Of a stretch of DNA of 64,000 nucleotides, positions 6,732-15,270 are shown piece after piece. The notes below the pieces were generated by a model that ran no database searches, had not been told where the DNA came from, and worked only from the letters and a program-made list of their open reading frames with translations. A program made the translations under genes and the position numbers. Every line of letters starts with the position of its first letter. Position 1 is the first letter of the stretch. Source of the DNA: Pseudanabaena sp. PCC 7367 (GTDB lineage: Bacteria > Cyanobacteriota > Cyanobacteriia > Pseudanabaenales > Pseudanabaenaceae); the NCBI RefSeq assembly GCF_000317065.1, contig NC_019701.1, forward strand, positions 3,110,001 through 3,174,000. Direction: 5' to 3'.

Positions 6732-8960
6732 ATGTCTGAAAACATTGCCCCAGTCGATCGCCCCTCCTCAAACCCGATTGCCAAGGTCGCTGGCCGGGTT
6801 TCGATCTGGACGCTCCTGGCCGTGCCGCAGATCCTATTAGTTACCATCATCGTCGGTGTGGTGGGATTTTTATCCTTTCGCAATGGACAAAGGGCAGTAA
6901 AAGATGTTACCTCCCAATTGCGCGAAGAAGTCTCCAGTCGGGTTGCCCAACGCTTAGAAAGCTATCTGCATGAGCCAGTGTTGGCAGTGGAGTCTAGTGC
7001 CAACGCCGCCAAGCTCGATCAACTGCCATTAGCTGATTTAAACAATGAAAACCTCGGCTATGTGGAGCGTTTTTTGTGGCAGCAAATCAGACTATTTGAC
7101 TACATGTATGCCGTGTATGTTGGCAATGATCAGGGCAAATTTGTTTATGTTAAGCGTGAGGATAATGGTGATTTGGTGGCCAAACCAGTAGAAACACCAC
7201 CGCAACGAATTGCCTATTTACTTGATGCCAATGGCGATCGCACCGTTAAAATTGGCACCGATCAATATAATCCCCGCCTGCGCCCCTGGTATGAACAAAC
7301 AGTCGCTCTCGATCGGATCAATTGGAGTGATATCTATACCTATATCGGCGGTGAGCTAGGTATTACAGTCGCCGCGCCACTCTACAATCGCCAGCAGCAA
7401 TTTCAAGGCGTGGTTGGGGTTGACTATACCCTGGACTTAATTGGTGATTTTTTACAGGATTTAAACATCAGTACCAACGCTCAGGTTTTCATTGTGGAGC
7501 GATCGGGCGGTCTGGTGGCCACTTCAACCACCGAAGCACCCTTTAGCCTGGGTCGTGATACTGAGCCTCAGCGTAAACTGGCGATCGAGAGTAATAACGA
7601 TCTGACCAAAGCGGTTGCCAATCACCTCCAAGATAACTACGACAAGTTGACTGCTTTTCAGGCTCCCATGCAACTTGACTTCCAGGCGGCTGGCGATCGC
7701 CAGTTTGTGCAGGTATTGCCATTCCAGGATGAAATCGGTCTTGATTGGCTGATTGTGGTAGTAGTGCCAGAACAAGATTTCATGGCGAATATTAATGCCA
7801 ATACTCGCATTACTGTGCTACTTTGCCTTGCTGCCCTGATCGTGGCGATCTGCATTGCAATTTTGACTTCCAAATGGATCGTCAACCCAATTTTAAATCT
7901 CAATCATGCGATCAAAGATATTAGCAAAGGGGAATGGGATCAGCGAGTCAATTTAGATCGCAATGACGAGGTCGGGGAGCTAGCCAATTCCTTTAATCTC
8001 ATGTCGGCACAACTTCAGAGTTCATTTGAAAGTCTGGAGGCGAGGAATATTGACCTGAATGAGGCAAAGCAAGAGCTGGCTCAGGCCAATGAGCAAATGG
8101 AAGCGGTGCTAGGTGCAATGCCTGGCTTGGTAGCCTGGTTTAATAATCAAGGGGCTTATTTGGGTGTCAATCGCTACATTTGTGAAACCTGGCAGATTGA
8201 GGCGGAAGATTTGATTGGCCAAAAGGTTGGCTATCTGAGTGGCAATGTTGATCTGGCCAAGTTTATTCATGCTTTCATTGACAGCGATCGGATCGCTGAA
8301 ACTAAATTAGTGGAGGTGGCAATTAATCGCTCCCTGCGTTTCTATTTACTAGAGGTGCAAAAATACCAACAGGGTAAAGCGATCGTGATGGTGGGTATTG
8401 ATATCACCGAGCGTCGCCGGGCTGAAGAGGCGCTGCGGATCGCTGAGAATAAATATCGCAGTATCTTTGAGAATGCCCTGGATGGTATTTTTCAGGCCAC
8501 CCCTGATGGCAACTATCTCAGTGTTAACCCGGCAATGGCAAAAATCTTTGGCTATGATTCACCAGAGGAGATGCTAATTCGTACCAGGGAGGCAAGCCAT
8601 GATGTGTATGTTGATGCTAGCTACCGCGATCGCTTCACCAGCCTGCTTGACCATGTGGACGAAATCGAAGGATTTGAATACCAGGTCTATCGCAAGGATG
8701 GCAGCCAGATCTGGATCGAAGAAAATGTGCGGGCGGTGCGCAGCGATCGAGGCAAGTTATTGTTCTATGAGGGTATGGTGCAGGATATTACCCGCCGCAA
8801 ACAAGAAGAAGCCGAACTGCGCCGACAGGTACAGGAACTGAAGATCGAAATTGATCACCAAAAGCGGGAGCGGGATGTGGCGCAAATTATCCAGGATGAT
8901 TATTTCCAGGAACTTAAGCTAGAGGCCGATCGGATGCGATTAGATTTTGAGGATTTCTAG
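6732..8960 (+). CDS. membrane receptor: dCache-HAMP-PAS-PAS-coiled coil, no output domain
   Basis: A 742-aa inner-membrane sensor. TM1 lies at about residues 25-48. An extracytoplasmic double-Cache-like domain runs to about 350, including the typical RPWYEQ segment and GVDYTL. TM2 is at about 357-379 and HAMP at about 383-435, followed by a short coiled coil. PAS1 starts near 455 and PAS2 near 570, ending in YRKDGSQIWIEE...GMVQDITRR. A final charged coiled coil runs to the end. No histidine kinase, cyclase, GGDEF or methyl-accepting domain follows, which is unusual. The output must be through a partner, most simply the MinD-like ATPase encoded 20 bp upstream. The stop abuts the opposing gene's stop with no spacer. 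Confidence 0.88.
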   Translation: MSENIAPVDRPSSNPIAKVAGRVSIWTLLAVPQILLVTIIVGVVGFLSFRNGQRAVKDVTSQLREEVSSRVAQRLESYLHEPVLAVESSANAAKLDQLPLADLNNENLGYVERFLWQQIRLFDYMYAVYVGNDQGKFVYVKREDNGDLVAKPVETPPQRIAYLLDANGDRTVKIGTDQYNPRLRPWYEQTVALDRINWSDIYTYIGGELGITVAAPLYNRQQQFQGVVGVDYTLDLIGDFLQDLNISTNAQVFIVERSGGLVATSTTEAPFSLGRDTEPQRKLAIESNNDLTKAVANHLQDNYDKLTAFQAPMQLDFQAAGDRQFVQVLPFQDEIGLDWLIVVVVPEQDFMANINANTRITVLLCLAALIVAICIAILTSKWIVNPILNLNHAIKDISKGEWDQRVNLDRNDEVGELANSFNLMSAQLQSSFESLEARNIDLNEAKQELAQANEQMEAVLGAMPGLVAWFNNQGAYLGVNRYICETWQIEAEDLIGQKVGYLSGNVDLAKFIHAFIDSDRIAETKLVEVAINRSLRFYLLEVQKYQQGKAIVMVGIDITERRRAEEALRIAENKYRSIFENALDGIFQATPDGNYLSVNPAMAKIFGYDSPEEMLIRTREASHDVYVDASYRDRFTSLLDHVDEIEGFEYQVYRKDGSQIWIEENVRAVRSDRGKLLFYEGMVQDITRRKQEEAELRRQVQELKIEIDHQKRERDVAQIIQDDYFQELKLEADRMRLDFEDF

Positions 8961-9620
8961 TTAGCGATCGGCTTGGGTCAAGCTGCCATTCACAATACTT
9001 TCATTGGGATTGGCGGAGTAAGTCCAATCAAAGCCAAGTGAGGATTGCTCCGGTTTGAGCGTAACCAGACCACCATCAACGCATTGTCTGGTGCCATAAT
9101 CAATCTTTTCCTTAGCACGAAGCCGATCGCCCCTGACCTCGATCACGGTTAAATAACCACCACATTGCAGATCGGGGTAGTCGATTTTGGCGAGCCGATC
9201 GCCCACTGCCACTGGCTTAGCCGCCTCAAAATTGATCACCACTAAGTATGGCGGTGCATCCACATCTTTTTGAATTACGCGACCTTGCCAGGTTCCAGCA
9301 AAGAGGGTAGCTGGATTAGCGCGATCGTTGGGGGAATCATTGCGTATGACTGGATCTGCTGGATTGGCGGGAATCGATCGACTCGGTGCTGGTTTAGTCT
9401 GGGGCGATCGATTAGGATTGCTAGGCTTACTCTCTACTGGGATCAGAATCAACCTGGGCTGATTGTTGGGATTGGGATTAGATTGACTCGATTGATTAGT
9501 TTCTACGGGGATAATATCAGCTTGCGCGGATTTATTAATTGTGGCGATCGGACTAATCGCACCCACCCCAAAAATTGTTAATCCAGTCAGAATAATTTTG
9601 CTAAGGCGATCGCTATGCAT
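8961..9620 (-). CDS. secreted protein with Pro/Asn/Ser-rich linker and Cys-containing beta domain
   Basis: The ATG at 9618-9620 was chosen because it gives a normal signal peptide (basic start, hydrophobic ILTGLTIFGVGAI, then small residues). The in-frame start at 9695 would precede this by 25 residues. The mature part has a low-complexity Asn/Pro/Ser linker and then a C-terminal domain beginning GTWQGRVIQ, with paired Cys in LQCGGYLTV and RQCVDGG. Similar C-terminal domains occur on secreted or kinase-linked proteins in other bacteria (recalled, not searched). Likely periplasmic or cell-surface; function unknown. It converges on the receptor gene with directly adjacent stop codons. Confidence 0.75.
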   Translation of the reverse strand: MHSDRLSKIILTGLTIFGVGAISPIATINKSAQADIIPVETNQSSQSNPNPNNQPRLILIPVESKPSNPNRSPQTKPAPSRSIPANPADPVIRNDSPNDRANPATLFAGTWQGRVIQKDVDAPPYLVVINFEAAKPVAVGDRLAKIDYPDLQCGGYLTVIEVRGDRLRAKEKIDYGTRQCVDGGLVTLKPEQSSLGFDWTYSANPNESIVNGSLTQADR

Positions 9621-9810
9621 AGATTTAAACCCTCTAGCTTGGCTGGTTGTGCAAATTTGAAATTTGATTATAAAAGCAAGGAAAGGATGAAACAATTGCT
9701 AGATCTGCTTTTTAAAGAAATTCAGAATAGCAAGAAACGGGTGGCTTTAGATCGTTGATCCAACTATAAACATCTAAGACGGCTTTTACGATCGGCCAGG
9801 AGAATTATCC

Positions 9811-10797
9811 ATGCTTGAACAGACCTTAACCAATCCTAATCAAGATTGCGATACATTTGGGATCGCGTTGCAGCGGAACCAGTCAAAATTGAGTATGGAT
9901 CTTTCCTCGCAGCAAAATCATTTAGATCGCAACGATAGCCAGACCTATGAGCTAATTTCAAAAGCGATCGAGTTTATGCGCGATCATCACCGCGATCAGC
10001 CTGACCTGGCCACGATCGCCGCTCAGACTCACCTCAGCGCATATCACTTTCAAAGATTGTTTAAAAAATGGGCTGGCATTAGCCCCAAACGCTTCAGCCA
10101 ATTCCTCACGGTTGAATATGCCAAGGCAAGAATTACGCAAACTCCCAGCCTGTTGGATTTAAGCTTAGATGCGGGTTTATCTAGCTCTGGCCGCTTGCAT
10201 GATCTATTTGTGAACCTGGAGGCAATGTCCCCAGGGGAATATAAGGCAGGGGGAGCGGGTTTGAAAATTTGGTATGGCGTGCATCCGACTCCCTTTGGCG
10301 ATTGCCTGATTGCCACCACGTCGCGGGGAATTTGTAATTTGTATTTTATTGATGCAGCGGATCAAGCTGAGCAGGAATTGCGGCAGGATTGGTCAAGGGC
10401 TGAGCTGATGGTTGATCAAAATCGCACCAGGTCAATTTGCGATCGCCTCTTCAACTCCAATCCCACCGATCGCCCCCTATCGCTCCATCTAAAGGGAACT
10501 AATTTCCAGATTCAAGTGTGGCGAGCCCTGTTGCAAATCCCTTCCGGTACGGTCACAACCTATCAAAATATTGCCGCTGCGATCGATCGACCCAAATCAT
10601 CCAGGGCAGTTGGCACAGCGATCGGTCGGAATCCGATTAGTTATTTAATTCCCTGTCATCGGGTAATTCGTGGCTCTGGGCATTTGGGCGGCTATCGCTG
10701 GGGACTGACCCGTAAATCCGCCTTGTTGGGTTGGGAAGCGAGCCAGTTTGAGGCTCAGGAGCAACCCCAAGAGAAAAATCAAGATCAAAATTTATGA
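9811..10797 (+). CDS. AraC-type regulator fused to O6-alkylguanine-DNA alkyltransferase (Ada-like)
   Basis: A 328-aa protein. An AraC/XylS helix-turn-helix region (about residues 45-145, including TIAAQTHLSAYHFQRLFKK) is followed by a methylated-DNA methyltransferase domain (about 150-318). The acceptor motif PCHRV lies at 281-285, with Cys282 taking the alkyl group. The E. coli Ada N-terminal Cys4 zinc domain that repairs phosphotriesters and triggers the regulon is missing, so the regulatory switch, if any, must differ. The ribosome binding site AGGAG lies about 10 nt before the ATG. Confidence 0.92.
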   Translation: MLEQTLTNPNQDCDTFGIALQRNQSKLSMDLSSQQNHLDRNDSQTYELISKAIEFMRDHHRDQPDLATIAAQTHLSAYHFQRLFKKWAGISPKRFSQFLTVEYAKARITQTPSLLDLSLDAGLSSSGRLHDLFVNLEAMSPGEYKAGGAGLKIWYGVHPTPFGDCLIATTSRGICNLYFIDAADQAEQELRQDWSRAELMVDQNRTRSICDRLFNSNPTDRPLSLHLKGTNFQIQVWRALLQIPSGTVTTYQNIAAAIDRPKSSRAVGTAIGRNPISYLIPCHRVIRGSGHLGGYRWGLTRKSALLGWEASQFEAQEQPQEKNQDQNL

Positions 10798-10869
10798 ATC
10801 GAATAGATTAACTTTTAATTTATATCAAGTTTCTACAATTTCAACCGCAATCTAAATGCTTCTAAATGC

Positions 10870-11040
10870 TTAAATATAGAGAAAAGCCAGCAAAGCCGCC
10901 GCCGTCAGGACAGTAGTTGCAAACGTAGCGATCAGAAAAGTTCTGGTATCCGCCGACTTATAAGCCTTCTCCGGCAAACTCGCCATCACCACGATCGCGG
11001 TAATAATCACCAGCGTGATCATAAAAGCAGTGCGATTCAT
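10870..11040 (-). CDS. small membrane protein, two transmembrane segments
   Basis: From the ATG at 11038-11040 this encodes 56 aa with two hydrophobic helices (TAFMITLVIITAIVVMAS and FLIATFATTVLTAAALLAFL) split by a short charged loop. A GGGGG stretch about 12 nt before this ATG could be the ribosome binding site; a longer in-frame start exists at 11094. No family recognised. Confidence 0.65.
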   Translation of the reverse strand: MNRTAFMITLVIITAIVVMASLPEKAYKSADTRTFLIATFATTVLTAAALLAFLYI

Positions 11041-11123
11041 AATTTTAATAACCCCCTTGATGCTCTGGGTTCCATCACGATCGACCAGCAACAATAACTA
11101 GCCGTAAATTAGTTCTAGCAAAA

Positions 11124-11129
11124 TATAAT
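11124..11129 (+). promoter_or_regulatory. perfect -10 box of candidate sRNA
   Basis: TATAAT on the plus strand with no plus-strand gene downstream before the terminator at 11278. No good -35 hexamer was found at the proper distance. Confidence 0.4.
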
Positions 11130-11135
11130 AGTTAA

Positions 11136-11310
11136 CTGGCGATCGCTTCACTTTTCTTAAGCTCCCCCTTGCCAGTTTTTGAATTTTTAATTGCACATTG
11201 AGGTGATTAACCCAATTGGGTGATGTCTTAGCCTACTCCTCAAGTTAGGATTAGATTAATCTTTTTCATGTCTTCTCCACCCTAGCCAACGCGTTGGGGT
11301 GTTTTTGTTT
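11136..11310 (+). ncRNA. candidate small RNA antiparallel to rnc
   Basis: The plus strand here has a TATAAT box, an ACCCAATTGGGT palindrome at 11210-11221, a hairpin CCTACT-CCTCA-AGTTAGG at 11232-11249, an A/T hairpin followed by TTTTT at 11249-11266, and a strong terminator at 11278-11310. No plus-strand gene lies upstream within reach, because the gene at 10870-11040 runs the other way. The single-stranded ACTCCTCA at 11235-11242 shares 8 of the 11 bases of the Yfr1 core (ACUCCUCACAC) as I remember it, but the final CAC is not conserved, so I do not call it Yfr1. Confidence 0.4.
11278..11310 (+). terminator. strong intrinsic terminator
   Basis: CACCC then CCAACGCGTTGG then GGTG forms a bulged stem followed by TTTTTGTTT. 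It points on the plus strand, toward the 3' end of rnc. Confidence 0.75.
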
Positions 11311-11336
11311 CAGCCCGCGTACAACAATCGAAATTG

Positions 11337-12002
11337 CTATAACAAGCCAACCTGTCGCAGCGCAGCCTCAGCGGCTTGTTTTTCTGCCTCTTGTTTCTTG
11401 TGGCCAGAACCAACCCCATAGCTTTTGCCATCTACCACCACCTCAGCGGTAAAGTGCTTATTGTGGGCGGGGCCCGATTCGGCAATGATCCGATATTCCG
11501 GTGGATTGCTGCTAATGTTGCCCAGCACCCACTGTTGAAACATAGATTTACTATTCACCACCCTGGTTGTTTCCAGGATCGGCGCGAATAATCCTTCCAG
11601 GTAAATTTTGACCGCCGCAAACCCCGAATCTAAATAGTAAGCACCAATCACCGCCTCAAACGCATCACTCAGGATCGAGGGCGATCGCCTACCACCACTC
11701 AAATCCGTGCCCTTACCCAGTTTTAATTTCTCGCCCAGATTAATTTGATTAGCAAGTCTGGCCAGATTGGTTTCATCCACCAACATCGATCGCCGCCGGG
11801 TTAGCTCCCCTTCCGCCATTTGGGCATAGCAATGATAGAGCATTTCACCCACCACAAAATCCACCACCGCATCCCCCAAAAACTCTAGCCGCTGGTTATT
11901 CACTGCCACCAAGTTATTTTCATAGGCATAGGAAGTGTGGGTTAATGCCTGCTCTAATAGTTGCGGATCTTTGAATTGGGGCAGCGGCGATGGGGTAGAC
12001 AC
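11337..12002 (-). CDS. rnc: ribonuclease III
   Basis: Cleaves double-stranded RNA in rRNA maturation and mRNA and sRNA turnover. 221 aa. The RNase III signature NQRLEFLGDAVVDF (36-49) and the second acidic site in LSDAFEAVIGAYYLD are present. A dsRNA-binding domain fills about 150-220 (AHNKHFTAEVVVDG, ending in KKQEAEKQAAEAAL). It is monocistronic, with a gene-free region on both sides. Confidence 0.95.
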   Translation of the reverse strand: MSTPSPLPQFKDPQLLEQALTHTSYAYENNLVAVNNQRLEFLGDAVVDFVVGEMLYHCYAQMAEGELTRRRSMLVDETNLARLANQINLGEKLKLGKGTDLSGGRRSPSILSDAFEAVIGAYYLDSGFAAVKIYLEGLFAPILETTRVVNSKSMFQQWVLGNISSNPPEYRIIAESGPAHNKHFTAEVVVDGKSYGVGSGHKKQEAEKQAAEAALRQVGLL

Positions 12003-12289
12003 AAATCATAGTTACGATCAACTGTTGCTCAAATTTAACCCCTAATTCGATCGACAAGCAACCGCTAACCCCAAAACCAGTTATTGCCAATCTGCCGGTT
12101 GAAATTAAAGGTGAGGTGGCGATCGCTTGCTCAGGTCTTCAGGGATGTAGTCTCATGAAGATTTTTTGTTATTTGCAATTAAACCTGAGATTTGAAATTA
12201 ATAAAGGCAATCTTTCACACAGTTGACGAGCAGACCATTTATGATGGAAGCAGAGTTGAGCTTGATCAATTAAGTAAGCTAAATAAGCT

Positions 12290-12946
12290 ATGACTGCAAC
12301 AGAAATCCCCTACTCCAATACTCAGATCACCGCCTGGCTCAGGGGGCTGATGAGCATCGCCTGGGCTGATAATGATTTCAGTCCATCCGAAAAAGAATTA
12401 TTACAAGAATTTACCCAAGATCGCCACCTGGAAGCATTTACCGATGCCTCTAGCCTGGATCAGCTAAAACCAATCACCCCCCAGGAGTTAAAGGAAGCCT
12501 TTGGCGATGATGCGGATATGGCTGAGAACTTCCTGCGCACCGCCGTAATGATGGCGATGGTGGATGGTGAATATTCCATCTCTGAAGATGATTTGATCCA
12601 GGAATATTGCGAGGCTTTGGGGCAAGAAATCCAAGCGATCGCCCAATTGCGCAAGGCAATCCAGGCTTCACCGGATGAAGAACAACATCCCAATTTATTG
12701 GAGCCCGTCAAGGAATGGATGGATCACCTGGATATTAAAGATCAACGGCTGGCCAAGTTCATTTGTAAGGTGGTTCCAGCGCAATGCCCATTCGAGCGTG
12801 ATGTTTATTTGTTTGGCAAAAAAATTATGCACATCCCAGCGATGTGTAAAATCAATCCTCTGTTCGATCAACTGATGGGACTACGCTTCAAATCGCTCAG
12901 CTACCTGGCCGATGAATGCGGTCAAGATGTAAGTAAATATTGCTAG
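12290..12946 (+). CDS. TerB-like domain fused to Mo-dependent nitrogenase C-terminal-type domain
   Basis: A 218-aa acidic protein. Residues about 8-115 form a TerB-like helical domain with two repeats of an acidic motif (WADNDFSPSEKELL and MVDGEYSISEDDL). The C-terminal 85 residues carry the family pattern named Mo-dependent nitrogenase C-terminal domain: LAKFICKVVPAQCPFERD and SYLADECGQDVSKYC, with conserved Cys. Despite its name the domain is common in cyanobacteria, including non-fixers, and its role is not established. No nif genes are in the window. Conserved Cys suggest metal or redox binding (inference). Confidence 0.85.
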   Translation: MTATEIPYSNTQITAWLRGLMSIAWADNDFSPSEKELLQEFTQDRHLEAFTDASSLDQLKPITPQELKEAFGDDADMAENFLRTAVMMAMVDGEYSISEDDLIQEYCEALGQEIQAIAQLRKAIQASPDEEQHPNLLEPVKEWMDHLDIKDQRLAKFICKVVPAQCPFERDVYLFGKKIMHIPAMCKINPLFDQLMGLRFKSLSYLADECGQDVSKYC

Positions 12947-12986
12947 AGCTAGCCAGGCTTTCCTGCTAAACTCTAGGCATTGTTTG

Positions 12987-13018
12987 ATTGGTTACTAATT
13001 GGTTACTAATTGGTTACC
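12987..13018. repeat. 11-bp tandem repeat, three copies
   Basis: ATTGGTTACTA repeats at 12987, 12998 and 13009 (last copy ending ACC), in the spacer before the DUF3611 gene. Confidence 0.8.
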
Positions 13019-13071
13019 GAGCAACAGATTCATATGAACCATTTGCCAGTTGATTGCGATCGCCAAGTTCT

Positions 13072-13692
13072 ATGACCAGAGAAATTAAAGGTGCCGAGCC
13101 AGGATCGGCTGCTTCTGCCAATATCCTTAAGGTGATTGTGCTGCTCCGTCGCGCTGGTTGGTGGGGGTTTACGGTGGAAGTAATTCTCACGGTGATCGCG
13201 GCGGTGATCTTGGCGCAGGCTTTCTTTACGATCACGGTAGTAGAAAGTGGTGAGGGTAATCCTGGCCTGGGGCCGGGGCTGACTCTGGCCTCGATCGGCC
13301 TGCTCTTGGCCTGTGCCAATGTATTCTGGATGTATTGGTATACCCGTCTGGCGAAGAAATTAGGTGCTGCCAATGGCGATCGCAGCGATCGACCTTCCAA
13401 GGCCAGTACCCTGAATCAGGTCAAAATCGGCGTTTATATTAGCTTGTTTGGGATCGGTGTGGCTCTATTGGGGGGGTTTGCGATCGTTGGCGTGCTGTTT
13501 AGCAAGGCGATCTCGGTACCTGGTAATGCGGTGGCTACCACTGGCGGTGGTTTTAGTAGCTTTGTACAACCGTTGGATATTTTTATTGTGCAGGCCAACA
13601 CAAATGTGATTTTGGCGCATTTTATTGGCCTATTGATCTCATTGTTTTTGCTGGTACGCATCCCCAGCATTACGGAGCGATCGAATAATTAG
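13072..13692 (+). CDS. DUF3611-type multi-pass membrane protein
   Basis: A 206-aa membrane protein from the ATG at 13072; an in-frame TTG at 13054 is a less likely start. Four hydrophobic segments are visible: VEVILTVIAAVILAQAFF, TLASIGLLLACANVFWMYW, VYISLFGIGVALLGGFAIVG and ILAHFIGLLISLFLLV. The pattern RRAGWWGF before TM1 and the terminal RIPSI fit the DUF3611 family of cyanobacteria and plastids. Function unknown. Confidence 0.8.
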   Translation: MTREIKGAEPGSAASANILKVIVLLRRAGWWGFTVEVILTVIAAVILAQAFFTITVVESGEGNPGLGPGLTLASIGLLLACANVFWMYWYTRLAKKLGAANGDRSDRPSKASTLNQVKIGVYISLFGIGVALLGGFAIVGVLFSKAISVPGNAVATTGGGFSSFVQPLDIFIVQANTNVILAHFIGLLISLFLLVRIPSITERSNN

Positions 13693-13882
13693 TAATGATG
13701 ATCTTGCGATCGAAAGGCTTTGCGGCTAACCCAGTCTTCAATTGCTATATCAATTAGCTCATCTAACTTCTTGATGTGATTTTAAGCCAAAGATATAAAC
13801 AGCTAAGCCTAAGCCAAAAGGAAATGGCCTAACTTTGGCATCCACCAAATAGGCATGCACAAATATATATATTAATAAGTGA

Positions 13883-13911
13883 CCGTACCATCCGCTAAAG
13901 GAATGATACGG
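13883..13911. other. hairpin in spacer
   Basis: CCGTACCAT and ATGATACGG form a 9-bp stem with one mismatch around an 11-nt loop, downstream of the 3' end of the minus-strand gene at 13956. No T-run follows on either strand, so it is not a typical terminator. Confidence 0.4.
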
Positions 13912-13955
13912 GAGTATTTAAACAAGATTTAGCTGTGCTTGTCGCCTAGCCAAAA

Positions 13956-14408
13956 CTAGTGGTAATCGCTATAGGGCCGGTTCTTGTAATACTTATGGGG
14001 GTTGTTATTGTAGTACCGATCGCTGCGATTGTAGCGATTGTTGTTATATCTCCTGGGGCTATTCACCTCATAGATGCGTTGATTATGGGAATATGGCCGA
14101 GGCGTTACTAAAACCCGGCGGCGCGGTGATCTGTTGTAGTAATTATCGTTATAGCGACGATTGTAATTGTTATAGCGTCTTTGGTTGTAATACCGATCTT
14201 TCTTGTAGTAGTTGCTATCTTTGTAATAACCACGGTTGTCGTAATAGCGATTATTGCTGTAATAGCGATCGTCAGTGTCTAGATATAGACTCACGCCATC
14301 ATTACCAAACCGAACTGCCACGTCTGCTTCAGCAGGTTTGGCGATCGCCAATGAGCCAGGAATCGCCAGCGCAAGGATCGCGGCGGCTGTAGTGATAAAC
14401 CTTTTCAT
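13956..14408 (-). CDS. secreted Tyr/Asn/Arg-rich protein
   Basis: 150 aa. A clear signal peptide (MKRFITTAAAILALAIPGS, cleavage probably near AEA-DV) is followed by a short ordered-looking stretch AVRFGNDGVSLYLDTDD and then about 100 residues made almost wholly of Tyr, Asn, Arg, Asp and Lys in NRYYDNRGYY-like repeats. It is exported and very likely disordered or polymer-like. Tyr-rich, basic repeats would suit binding to polysaccharide or cross-linking in the envelope, but this is inference. The DNA repeats make the opposite strand open as well, which is a shadow. Confidence 0.8.
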   Translation of the reverse strand: MKRFITTAAAILALAIPGSLAIAKPAEADVAVRFGNDGVSLYLDTDDRYYSNNRYYDNRGYYKDSNYYKKDRYYNQRRYNNYNRRYNDNYYNRSPRRRVLVTPRPYSHNQRIYEVNSPRRYNNNRYNRSDRYYNNNPHKYYKNRPYSDYH

Positions 14409-15270
14409 TTTCCCTCTTTCTTAATCTAAGCTAGCAGGATGAAGATGTTAGTAAAGTTATTCAATTTAGATGGGAAAGCGACCTACATCTGGGACTTCGG
14501 CAGAGCAAATCCAGAACAAATAACTATTTGCACTGATTATTTACACTTAATCAATTGCGATCAAACTCAACCTGTGGCTAGTGTTGGCACAGGAGAACAT
14601 AACGCGAGGGTAGTGGGCAAACTTACTAAAAGTAGTTTTAAGGCCGCGATCGCTACAACTCAACACCAGCTCGATCGCTCTTTGTTTTACTTAGGTGTTT
14701 TACTTAGGGGTGTTTTACTTAGGTACTTAGCACTAGCCTCGTAGCTTGGCTATCTAGGCAATACTGGGAATTGCGTCTTTTAGATTCCCAAGCTTTGTTT
14801 TTTGTACCTCTCCTAACTCTATTCTAGCATTGCTGCCTGTCTGATTAGAGTTTCCATACATCTATTCGCAGCTACTTATCCGCGGATCGAACAACGGCAT
14901 AAATAAGAAGCTCATAACTATTTAGCAATATTTAGAAATATTCATAAATATAAGGCTCCAAGCTGAGCAGCGATCGCCCATTGATAAACATGGGATTGGC
15001 GGAAAATTTTTGAGCCTGAGCGAATAGAATCAGCAATTTTTATTGTTGTAAATTCAAACTCAATTCATGTTAATTCCAATCAATAGCTTGCCCAGAATTA
15101 CATTCACCTACTACTTGATCGCCAACATATTACTCACTATTACTCATCACTTCGGGAACATGTTGGTTTAAATACTTGTCAAAAACAATAATCAATGCCA
15201 ATTCCGCCAGTATAAATACTGACAAAAGTATAATAAGAGCATCAGACGAAATTGATTAGGGTGAAATAAT
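14409..15270. other. long spacer with repeats and a terminator-like hairpin
   Basis: No convincing gene. An open frame on the plus strand at 14439-14744 starts 30 bp from the divergent secreted-protein gene and ends in a DNA repeat, so I do not accept it. A duplicated TTTTACTTAGG-type unit lies at about 14692-14730. TGGGAAT/ATTCCCA (14765-14771, 14784-14790) followed by a T-rich tract could be a plus-strand terminator. Near the end, TATAAT at about 15230 may serve the gene at 15271. Confidence 0.45.

Noticed and set aside
11232-11249. Yfr1 small RNA
   Set aside because: Only 8 of 11 core bases remain and the genomic context is not the known one; kept only as an unnamed candidate sRNA.
14093-14392. 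Cys/Ser-rich plus-strand frame
   Set aside because: It is the antisense of the Tyr/Asn-repeat secreted protein; Tyr codons on one strand give open Cys/Ser frames on the other.
14439-14744. 101-codon open frame on the plus strand
   Set aside because: It starts 30 bp from a divergent gene, lies over that gene's promoter region, its end is made of a DNA duplication, and it has no recognisable protein features.
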